64,000 nucleotides of DNA, from NCBI GenBank assembly GCA_030141605.1, contig JAQGDQ010000013.1, positions 62,001 to 126,000 of the forward strand, read 5' to 3'. Each line of letters begins with the position of its first letter. The stretch's first letter is position 1. This stretch comes from Tubiluchus corallicola. Its lineage: Eukaryota > Priapulida > Priapulimorpha > Priapulimorphida > Tubiluchidae. Below the pieces are notes generated by a model that searched no databases, was not told the origin of the DNA, and saw only the letters and a program-made list of their open reading frames with translations. A program made the translations under genes and the position numbers. Below, one piece after another: positions 10,779 through 21,527 of the stretch.

Positions 10779-13700
10779 TCACCAGTAAAACGATTTTGAG
10801 AAGAAATTTGCAGCAGCACTAAACCATCCATTTGATTCGTTCTCCGTCTCTCCATGTCTAGATATTGCTTTTTCTCTAACAGGACTGTCATCTTCGGGTA
10901 AATACGGAGGTAAATCACTATTCTCTTTCTCGGCAAGTTTCTGCATGTCGAATGATATGAGCACCTAACAAAATACAATTGCAAGTACATTATTAAAACC
11001 CTAAAACGCTTTTGTTACTATTACAATTACTAACACAAATCATTATGAACTAGTTTTTAATTGTACCAGTGTCCTACCAAAAGTGCCTAAAAACACATTA
11101 ATTAAGTACTCTCTACTCTATTGATCCACCAGGCAAAGAGCTAATTGACTTGTTTTGTAAGTACAAGAAAATGGCAACATTGACACATATAGCAAATTAT
11201 ATGAACAATGTAAGTTCTACACCAAAATGGAATTTATTGTTGACAGGTTTCGAACAAACTGTTCATTGTCAAGGCATCTAAAACAAAGAAATTTACCAGA
11301 ATTTAGAAACAACATCGAAATGCAATTCAGTAGTTAGACAGCCAAAAGACATATGATATAACATTATATATTGACAGTTCTGTCGCTACTAACATATTTG
11401 TTTGTTTCTTTCTGGAGTCTAGTACAGTTTCATACCAATCAAGATATGTAATCTGCGAGGTAAATTGTTAAATTATCTATATGATGTTATATCATATATC
11501 TTTTGGCTATTTAACTACTGAATTGCATTTCGATGTTGTTTCTAAATTCTGGTAAATTTCTTTGTTTTAGAAGCCATGACAATGAACAATTTGTTCGAAA
11601 CTGGCTGGCAATAAATTCAATTTTGGTGTAGTTTCATCTATTTGCCAAATATGGATAATTCAATGTAATTTCTACATACCTCTTCACCATTTTCAGTCTT
11701 GATAACTTGCTCTGCAGTCATTATTTTTGTCCTACCAATAGCTCTTGCTAATGTCTAGAAAATGCCAAAAAAAACTGATATCATAACCCATACACTAGTA
11801 TAAATTCATTTATTTGACTATTTAAAATATGTTAGTTATCATTAATATACTTACATCAGGCTTCACATCCGTTCTTGCTCTAATGATGCTGCGTTTTTTC
11901 GTGAAATCAAATGTGATGCTAATGACACCTTTCACTTTCAGTAGCTGTTGTTCACAAATCCTGCGATGATCCTAGACAAATAATATGCTTTCATGAGATA
12001 AGACAACATTTGTTCTAGTATAACAGTACAATGATCGAACAAAATCTCGTAACTACAAGATTTATACTGTTGGCGAACATTGAAAACAACAACAAATTAA
12101 CTAATATTGCAAAAGCTTTCCTTTTCAATTGCTTAAATTGTTTTACCAACCAAATTTAAATAGAATGCATTACTAACATCACCGAGTTTACTATTTAAAA
12201 TATCATATTTTATACCCATAGTTTACGTAAATCAAAGATCAATAGTAGGAATGACATTAATTTATTTATATTATTCACTGAATATTATATTATTATTTAT
12301 ATTAATATTATATTATATTAATATTTATATTATTTATTTTTGATGTTAACAGGTTTTATTGACCGAAGTTATTGGACTACTTTAACATTTAACAGGTCAA
12401 GATCAGTTTCTAACATTTATGCCTTACGTGGTTTATAAGTGAGAAAAAATGTCTAACACACATATATGTATATACATACTACATACATACATACATACTA
12501 TAAATATATATATATATCGTGTGTGTGTATGTATGTATAGATCATCGCAAAGTATTTTTAATGTAAGCAACAGAATTCACTTTTAATGTTGCTGTTTCAA
12601 GAAAGTGCACGCTTTTTCTTTCTTCCCAGCTCACCCGACAGAAATCTTCATTTTGCTTGTAAATTTTGATGTCTCCTGGTATAGTCGTGTCGCTGTAATA
12701 TCCTTTTTTCTTTCCGTATACATGAACATTGTCTGTTACACACTGCCTCCAATGCAAAATCCTTTTAGTCGGTAAAATTATCATTCAAATTCTTGCACCG
12801 AGCTTTTCTGTTCTGTTTAACATTCTCACTTTCTCCAGACACGGACATACTTTTGTATGATTTTAATCCCACTTGTTTTGTCATCCGCTGTATGGATTTT
12901 TAGCTAACACCTAGACTATGCGCAATTTGTTGTTCTGACTTATCACGAGTAACAGGCATGTGCCCTCTTCTATGTAGTCCCGAGTTGCTGGGGTGAATGC
13001 TGCTCTTGGTTGGCCACTTCCAGGTTACCTCTAATGTCTTCAATATCTCTTATCTTTTTTTATTATCCTGTTCACGTAAGTCTTGTTACAATTTTTGCCG
13101 GGGAGCTCTTTACAAATTCGCATGCCTCCCATTTTTTCCTGATAGCAAATATTTATGAGTACTTTATATTCTTTGGTAAACACCACATTGTAATTTGTGC
13201 AAACTGGTTGACTGTTGACTTCTCCAATCTTCATTGTTTTGCTGCCATTCTATTGAGTACTTTATACGTCAACATGACTGTTTTTCAATTGATGATTAGC
13301 TACTACTACTAAAACTATAAACTTCTAACTTTCACAGACAAAAGGCCATATATTATAATACTATACCGTTAAATTTCAACTTTGTAGGCCAAAAATTTCT
13401 AATGTTATTGCAGTCTAAACTTTGACATGTTTTTTCTGCATCACATGATATATATATATATATATAGGCTTTTATGCTCAACTTTCTGTTGGTTTAAACA
13501 ATATTTTCTTTATTAGTCACACCATGTTATATTAGGACAAATTACAGAGCTTCCACACAAAAAATTGCACTAATATGGCTAACAGGGATTTAAAGATCCC
13601 TATATTAAATTCCTCTCACGAAATTTACTGTTCAGGAAGTGACAAAGCAACTTTCCTTTGCTTCTTCTCTGAGATCACTAGAACACAAACCGAGTGTTAA

Positions 13701-16700
13701 ACGGTGACGTAGACTTATAAAAATGGTGTTATGATTCATACAAGAAAGTGATACATGGAGGCTGACAGGTATTTTGGTGATCACTTTATTCACGGACCAA
13801 TTTTAGATGTGCGTGTGACACTATTCTAATGGAAAATTGCTCATTGTAGTTTCTTATGTGCACTTTGGCGACTACTAAAATTATGTTAATAAAACAGCAG
13901 GAACTTATATTAATTTTGATGTAGACTTAAAAAGAAACTGTACTTAACATTGGATTTAAACTTGTCTAGTGGGCGCTTATAATGATTTGACAGTTATACG
14001 TTCTTTCCAAAATTGCTTATAATAGATCGTGAAGCTGAGACATAACCACAACCTTGACGGAAACATGATTTCTGATCATTTGCCTGTGTGGCATGCTACC
14101 TTTCCGTGCAGTTTGGTACATTGCAAAGCAAAAGTCACTCAATAGTAGGGTCTGGAACCTATCTTATTAAAAAAAGCTAATCCTCAAGGCGAGACAGTGA
14201 AATGGCAGAGATGCATTAGCTACATAGGAAAATACATATATACATCTTCCTAGCAGTTTTCTTGGCAGTCACACATCTACTTTTAAGTAGACCTGATACT
14301 TTTTAACTTCCCATATAAGCATATCTATGACCACTTAGCAATTTCTTTGTACAAATAACTATTCGATTGCAATGGTTTCTAATGTGAGTCCAATTTATAT
14401 ACCACTCAAAAATAGACACTGGCCATCTGCAGTATTTAAATAGAGGTGTATCTTTTAAAATTTTTCCTTACCTGACAAGAAAGACCTTTTATCTGTAGAA
14501 TAACTGTCTTAGAGCGTGCTGTACCCAAGAAGAACTGTTGACTTTTTCTTTGACGACTAGACCTCATTGGAGTGCTATATGATCTACAATGTTTAAAAAT
14601 AGAACTATAAAACATTTTTACAAAAAAGATTATCATAACACAAATGTTACCATTTTATTTCAATTTTTTTGTTTATGCACGCAGTTAGATGTTGGCATTG
14701 TTAGTATTTAGCACTGTAATTAGCAAAAAAAATACAAATAAAAAGTTTTTTTTATAATTATTAAAGCTAGCATTGGCTTTGGTGATTGCTGATAGTATGT
14801 CAAGCTGGTTCATAATTCAATGTATAGAACATTTTGATTTGATGAAACGATTGTCTTTTGCTATAGTAAATCACTGATACGACTGATTAAATAAAATAGA
14901 TTATTCGGTCCATACATACGTATTTTGTGTATCACGTAAGGGAACAGATGTGTCTTTACTCAGAATTTGATGTAAATCTTGGGCAAGCTTCAGGGTATAC
15001 TCATCCAGTGCTTTGCTGCAATAATACAAAGTTCAACAAATACTTTAACACTAATGTTAACTAGAACATCTAATGTTCACTACACCACTACGTGCACATC
15101 ATAAAGGGGAATATCACTGCAGAAGCACTCAATCTGTACAACACGTAGGTTACGATACTCAATAAAATAGATGCCAAACTGATAAAAAAAATTGCAGAAT
15201 TAAATTGTTTGACAACACCAAGATTCAATCAAATTTTTTTTATTTAACATTTAATTTAATACAAAACATGCTTTACAAATTACAAAAACCAAGACATTTA
15301 CAATAATATAAACAAATATTAGCATTAACTGGCAGTCAATGAAAGAATGAATGCAATTAGTTGCAATCAGTAAATATGCATTGATTACGCTCTGGCAATT
15401 TTGGTTGTTCAATAAATCATTCGAATATATGTTTCAAAGATAACCAACTATCTTCAACTTTTTCTAGCATCCCAAGGTTGGCGCCTGCATATTTCTCCAT
15501 ATACCTTATACATATATTTAATACAGCTCACTGCACGATTAAAATTCAGTGTTTGTAATTTGCTTCGAGTACACCACGTATAATATTTTACTATTAAAAT
15601 GGTCTTATTTAAACATAGAAATTTTTTATATGGAAACTTTCCAAAAATTACAATAGACTTATCAATTTCTAGTGCATTACTTGTACGTTGCACCCACCAT
15701 TGTTTGAAATGTTCCCATATGAGTTTTACTTTATTACAAGCCCACAGAATACGTAATATGGTTTCTGTTTCCAAATTGCAAAAATTACAAGTGTCAGAAT
15801 CAACTTTATTGATTTGGAATAGAAAATCTCTTGTGGGTAGTATTTTGTGCAGAACACTAAACTGATAACTGCGTATTTTAGGATCTTTTGTACATTTGAA
15901 AGGAAGCGTTTTTCCATTTTATATTATAATTTATGAATTTTTCCTCCCATTTCGGTTCAGAAATTGGCAGAAGACTTTTTTGAGATAATAACTTTTTATA
16001 CACAATCGATGTTTTAAAGTCACTTTAAGATACAAGTTTTTTGGTTTCGCAATTGTCAGTTTCCCCTCTGCACAGTTTAACACCCGCATTTCAAATATCA
16101 TTTCGCCATCTATTTGGAATTGCACTGACAAGACTGTAATATTGAAGAAAATCAACTTCAATTGCAAATTTTCCAATGAACTGATCACGTGACATTATAG
16201 TTCCATTATCATTCATTAAATCATTAACGTATAGTACATTATTTTCAATACATGTTGTACAGAACGTATGGGTAACGTTAGGCTTTATATTATTATTATA
16301 CCATAATGTCTGTTTTAAATAATCCGTTTGAGTTATCAGATTTCTTAATATTTCACACCAGCATATAATTACATCTTGCCAGAAGGGGTTTCCAAGCATT
16401 ACTCTTTTCTACTAAAAAAGTTTTTTCCATTTTGTAAAATGGGACTCTACCCATTTTTGCTACCTCTTGCCAATTTCCATCTGTTGTCATTAGCTTGTGA
16501 GTCCACTTAGATTTCAAGGATTTGGCAAACGACTCCAAATCCATCATATTTGCACCACCTTCTGAAATTTCGGACATGAGTGTTTTTCGTTTAACTTTAT
16601 CTCGTTTACCACCCTATACAAACTTATATATTAATTTCTCAATCGGTTTCAACTTTTCATAATTCAAGTGGGGAGGGATGACAACAAATGGATTATTTTT

Positions 16701-19700
16701 GACAATATTAATGATTTAAAAACAGTTATCCACCCAAAGATCGTAAATGATCGCCAGGACCAAACTTTTCTAAAGATTTCGAATGTCCACAAGTTTACCA
16801 AAATCAAAAATATTTTCCAAATTGTGCAGATCAAATTTTATTCCCAAAACTGTAAAGATATTATTCGCCAAAGGCAAAATGTAAATTTTTACAAATACGT
16901 GCTTGGGAACCCCTTAAGTTGCCTTTGTTTTATTAGAATTCATTTTTAACCCAGAAACTTTACCAAAATTATTTACTATACGATGGGCTGCAAATAGTGA
17001 AGCATATGAGCCAATGAGATTAATTGCGGTATCATATGCATATTGGCTTAAGACTATTTCGTTGTTATTTACAACAATACCCTTTAATTGGATTAGCTAA
17101 AAACTCCACGCAAAATATGAAAATGTAAGGTGAGATAAGGTCACCCTGTCTAGTTCCCCGATGCAATTTGAAGAAGCTACTGTACGACCCATTGTTAAGT
17201 ACACAGCTTTCAATATTATTATAACAAATTCTGATCCATTTTTGAAAATTATCACCAAAATTTAAAAAATTTAAGACTTTGTGTATAAATTTCCACTCTA
17301 GCGTGTCAAACGCCTTTTCAAAATAAATTAATAACAAAATTCCGGAAATGTCTCTTTTTTCTGTGTAAAATTACTGTGTAAGTTGTACAATAGTCTTGTG
17401 TTTTCAGCCATGTATCGCCCTTTTAAAAAACATTTTTGAGTGTCACACTGATTAACACGCCAATAACGTTTTTTAAACGTTGGGCTAAGCAACTAGTGAG
17501 AATTTTGCAGTCCGTATTTAATAAAGAAATAGGTCTCCAATTTTTTAAGAACACACGGTCCTTATATGGTTTCGGAATACAAGTTATCACTCCTTGCCGT
17601 TGCATCGAAGATAGTTCTCCGAAAGTAAATGTTTCATTAAGAGATCTTAAAAGAAAAATAGATATGTCTTTCCAAAAGAAACTGTATCTTGAGTCTTCTG
17701 AACAGGTACACCGGCAATTAACAGAATATCTCGTCTGCTGTATTGACCTAAATTGTCTAGATATAATCAGGTTTCATTCAATTCTCTCTCAAAATGTAAA
17801 ATGATGGCCTTTTGTTTCTGCATTTCACTCTCTAAGTTTCGCATTTTTTATTTGCCTCTGTCAGATTCTCAAGTGCTGTACTTAACTGCGCATTCATTCC
17901 GTCTTATTTATTAGACGTAAACTGTTGACTGGCTTTGAGCTCAAAGACTTCACTTTGTATGGAGAAAACACTTTGTTATAAACTAAGCACAGAGCAAACC
18001 GATTCAGTAAGAGCTGACAGTTGTTTTAAAACTTCATGTAGTATCTTACAACATCGAACACAGCCTTCGGTGCCTTGACTTGATTTTTCATAGTTTTCAT
18101 CTACAGTAGTTTCTGAATGCTCGCTATTACTTACTTCAGGCCCGGAGTCCACACTCAAACTTTTATCCATCCTAGGTCTTTTTTGCACTTGCTGCTTCCA
18201 AGAATCCAAAGTTGACTGCATATTGCATATTATCACTATAAACTTTTCATTTGCAAAACATTCTAATCCTCAAGAACAACAATTTTTTCACATTTTTATG
18301 GGAAGAAACAAAATTCCACGTCAACCATATTACTCACGCATGCGCTCTTTTTTCGATTCAATCTAATTTTAAAACTTAACAACAAAAAAGTGCAAGTTTA
18401 TGTTAGCATAATTTTGATGATTACACCACCAAAATTTATTTTATATAAAGTTAAGCTTTTAAATTATGTGCTAATTGTAATATTAAACATTGAAGATATG
18501 TAGTGTCCTAGCAATCAAACAAACACATTTTTAAAATAAATGTAAATAAGCTGTTCCAAGTATGTCATTAATATCAAAACACAAACAGAAAGCAAACTAC
18601 AATGGAAAGGGCAAAATTGATGAATTTATTTTATTTAAATACAGTACCTCAGTGAGTAATAGAGATTTGTTTCACAAGTTAGCTCTACTACACAATTACT
18701 ACTTACTTCTGTGATACAATCTCCAATGCAGAGAGTATGCCGTATACAGCTCTCAGTGTTGGTCTATAGTCTACATTTTCACAAAATGACCATAGCGCCT
18801 AAAAAGTTAAATAGGATTTTATTCAAAGTTTAGGCATTTAAGCTATTTAATTTTAATTATCCTTATCATTATTTATTTTATACATCTTCAGACAGCAACT
18901 CTGCATTTAAGTGACTGAATAAATGATTTGTCGAACGCTGACTAATAAACAAAGTAATTAAACTAACTAACCTGTCAACTAATTAACTAGCTAACCAAAA
19001 CAACTATTCTACGGGGCGAGTTCTATACCAAATAACCGCAAAACTGAATTACGCACTCTACACTATTGGAAATTAAAATTCAACATAACTTACAACACCA
19101 ATTAAACCTTTCTTCATTTTGCAGGTCCTTCATGTAATCTCAAAAGCAAAAATTTTCTGCTTGCTTCCATGAGCTATGATTACAGGAAACTTTCTAATAA
19201 TAGAAGTATCATTTTTGCTTCCATTATCCCATGTGCTATTTTTTACAAAAAAGGCAGTGAATATAGAGAATCTAGGCCAATTATCCACATAAATATTAAA
19301 ATCATCACAAACCTGCAAAGCTGGCTTTACAATATCAGGATTACTGTCATCAAGAACATAGACCAGAAAAGAAACACATGTTGAATCCTAAAATACAAAA
19401 GTAATAATGCATACAAACAAAGTCTACAAGCATTTCTACAAAATTTGTGAAACATACTAAGAAACTTAATAAAAAAACAATAGAGAGAAAACTGATTCAT
19501 TGATAAGACAAGTAATTCTTGAATGCAAAACTGTTAACAAAATTGTGCATATGCCATATGGTATTTATCTCACACAAAATTGATTACCTGTAATGCTCTT
19601 GGATATCACCAAGCTGTTAAAACTTTATCAAATGAAGCAAAAAAACTTGTGCATAATGGCCTACTTACTTTAATTAAAGCTGGTCTTTTTGCTGGATCAG

Positions 19701-19764
19701 CTGCCAAGTCTCGGTAAGCATTAATGGTAGCCTGTGTAGCAGCATTCACTTTCCGTCCACTCAT
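10779..19764 (-). CDS. ARMC1: Armadillo repeat-containing protein 1, complete
   Basis: Eight coding exons in order: 19764-19669, 19387-19313, 18798-18707, 15015-14920, 14583-14472, 11971-11855, 11754-11680 and 10964-10779. All phases match and the product is 282 residues, the human ARMC1 length. Landmarks shared with human: YRDLAADPAKRPALIK near the start; armadillo-type helices through about residue 90; RKSQQFFLGTARSKTVIL; LLKVKGVISITFDF; and the C-terminus PPYLPEDDSP...AANFFSKSFYW. Residues about 150-215 have the beta-alpha-beta pattern of an HMA/ferredoxin-like fold but no CxxC metal motif. In human cells ARMC1 is cytosolic and mitochondrial and has been linked to the mitochondrial intermembrane bridging complex and organelle distribution. 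The large third intron (15016-18706) holds a LINE; the fifth (11972-14471) holds a mariner remnant. It lies head-to-head with MTFR1. Confidence 0.97.
11215..11631. repeat. Long imperfect inverted repeat (foldback or MITE-like)
   Basis: The left arm, about 11215-11367, and the right arm, about 11482-11631, are reverse complements with roughly 90% identity by eye. For example, aaatttaccagaatttagaa in the left arm is matched by ttctaaattctggtaaattt in the right. The loop is about 115 bp. Outer ends read ctacaccaaaat and attttggtgtag. No coding potential. It sits in the ARMC1 intron 11165-11680 region, between the last two coding exons, so the pre-mRNA would carry a ~150-bp hairpin. Confidence 0.9.
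12470..12540. repeat. TACA/TA/TG simple repeat cluster
   Basis: Runs of catacatac, tatata and tgtgtgtatgtatg next to each other form an imperfect palindrome. It directly abuts the mariner remnant. Further upstream, 12255-12350 is almost pure A/T (ttatattaat-type repeats). Confidence 0.8.
12541..13030 (-). mobile_element. Degraded mariner-like transposase fragment
   Basis: Read on the minus strand across several frames, this stretch shows a GSGQPRAAFTP segment, then a helix-turn-helix-like segment (SEQQIAHSLGVS), then SIQRM and VGLKSYK, then an FALEAVCNRQ segment and KVYGKKKG-like residues. This order is typical of Tc1/mariner-superfamily transposases of the kind that begin GSGRPRS-x-x-TPEN. 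Several in-frame stops and frameshifts break it, and the C-terminal catalytic half is missing. It is dead and lies in an ARMC1 intron. Confidence 0.6.
13448..13466. repeat. (TA)n microsatellite
   Basis: About nine TA units in an ARMC1 intron. No other feature was recognised between 13031 and 14471. Confidence 0.85.
15222..18369 (-). mobile_element. L1/Tx1-like non-LTR retrotransposon, internally deleted, with target-site duplication
   Basis: The element runs 5' to 3' on the minus strand. It is bounded by a 15-bp direct repeat, gattcaatcaaattt at 15222-15236 and gattcaatctaattt at 18355-18369, with one mismatch. An A-rich tail lies just inside the 3' copy, as expected for target-primed reverse transcription. 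Remains in order: ORF1 start at 18236 with a Ser/Glu-rich segment, a coiled coil near 17900-17830, and an RRM-like SRRDILLIAGVPV segment near 17720. The sequence then passes directly into reverse transcriptase: QGVITCIPKPYKDR and NWRPISLLNTD (17600-17520), then an FEKAFDTLEW and RGTRQGDLISPYIF block (17320-17110). The C-terminal region includes ETETILRILWACNKVK near 15770. The endonuclease half of ORF2 is absent, and many frameshifts and stops remain. It cannot move on its own. Confidence 0.88.
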
Positions 19765-21389
19765 GGTGATAATTTGGCATAAAATCAAGTTGTGTCAGAA
19801 TGATACCCGCTTGTGAATTCTCACCAATTTTTGTTTAGTAGAATAACAGCTTGGATTTTGCACCTGTCAAAACCCTCATAATTTATTTACTTAAGTTAAA
19901 ACAAAAGCTGATCAAAATGCACTAGTAGTTAACATAATTACAGTAAATATATAACAGCTTAGGCCTTCTTCGTGACATACATAATGTGAAATCGTTTGTG
20001 ACGTAGATGCATAATGCATGCAATAGACCAAGTCAATGCATGATGTAGCATACATATTTCTCAGCAAGATACATTAGCCCACTTCACTTTATTTAATAAA
20101 ATTGTTTGTTTGATAGTTCTACTACCTAAAATTTGTCTTATTATTAGCGGTTGGAATTTAGAGTAATTTATCATTCGAATAATTGAGAACAATAATATTC
20201 AAATATCCGAATATTCAACTCATATACGACCCTAAGATGAATATACCTCCATCCTCATCACATGGAAATAGACAACAAACTATAAAGTGCAGTAGTTACT
20301 GTATCACTGAGTATATTAATTGTTGAACTGGAATGGTAAATTTACCTGCACACACACACACTGTTGCTCAGACTAAACTACATTGTTAATTACTGTGCTG
20401 TTATTGCACTACTTAGCTTCAAAATGAGCTGCACATGAGTGTAACATACAGCTTGTTGATTTTTAATAATTTATTTTTGCATTAGTGAACACTTTGCAGT
20501 GTCTGAATGAACTTTTTGAAATGTTTCTGTACCAAGCTTTAAGCTACTTGATGCCATAAAACGACAAGGGAGGCATCCCACTTCCTAGTAAATTAGTATT
20601 ACCAGCGCAGTGAGCTAACAGTGGAATATGCATGACTCCTTCTCGATATGCCACACAGGAGTAAACATGGTGGACTGTTCTATCGGGACCATCATCTTGC
20701 CTTGGCTTAGTTAGTCCCAAGGGTTTTGTCCCCATAAGTTGGTGGGTGGCATTCAGCATGTGACCAATACACTATACTTAGGATAATCGATTATTCATAC
20801 ACATCGATACTCGTTATTATTTTGCGCTAAACAATTTTGACAAGTGGTAGATATTTGTTGTTGCATAAAGATGGAGGGACATGGAATGTGACTATTTGGC
20901 GATAAAGGCTACTATAACTGTTGACAATCAAATGAGAAACAATAGTTTACTTAGCAATAAAAATATCTCGCAAATTTACATACTTATCACCGAAGAGTAC
21001 AGATTAGCTAATACTACTACTAGTAATAGCCACACTACACAGATTCATGCGTAGTATAATGAAAGCTGCACTGATGAAAACTATACTACATTACTACTGC
21101 AATACTACTATAACACTGTAATATTACTAGTAATACTACTGTAATAAGTAACTACACTACCTATAGTAATTAGTATAGTACTAGTAGTTAGTACTAACGT
21201 AACAATAAAGAAAATTTATAATTACGATTCTTCAAGTTTAGCAGTTGGTACATATGCACTAGTAGCCTATTCTATTTATATAACAATTTCAATTTAACAC
21301 TAGCAGGATACTTTGCAATGATTCTTATTTTCAAAAAGAGCAAACTAATCTAAAAATTAACAAAACATACACCGGATATATCTTTAAAA
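19765..21389. other. Spacer upstream of ARMC1 start
   Basis: This is the 5' side of ARMC1, probably including a 5' UTR or 5' UTR intron; no exon could be fixed. AT-rich ttcgaata and atcgat motifs at 20170-20225 and 20785-20815 look like remnants of short repeats. The stretch 21005-21215 is rich in irregular actact and agtagt units. No coding exon was seen. Confidence 0.4.
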
Positions 21390-21527
21390 TACCCGCGACG
21401 TCAGAGATAAGTTCGTGCTTTTATTGGCTAACGCATTAGACCGGAAGTATTGGGAATGCTGGGATACGCGCGGTTGTGAATAAGTTTTTGACTTTCCGAG
21501 TTTCTACCGTTTAAGTTGACGTTTAAG
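21390..21527 (+). promoter_or_regulatory. Candidate shared ARMC1/MTFR1 promoter and MTFR1 5' UTR exon
   Basis: A local GC-richer island contains a CRE-like gacgtca (21397-21403), an inverted CCAAT box attggct (21423-21429), an ETS site ccggaagt (21441-21448) and CpG-containing tacgcgcgg (about 21466). No TATA box is evident. It is followed by a likely 5' UTR exon ending at a splice donor, tttaag|gtaatt, at 21527. ETS plus CCAAT plus CRE without TATA is the usual make-up of housekeeping and bidirectional promoters. The position between two divergent genes fits that, but no transcript data are available. Confidence 0.5.
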
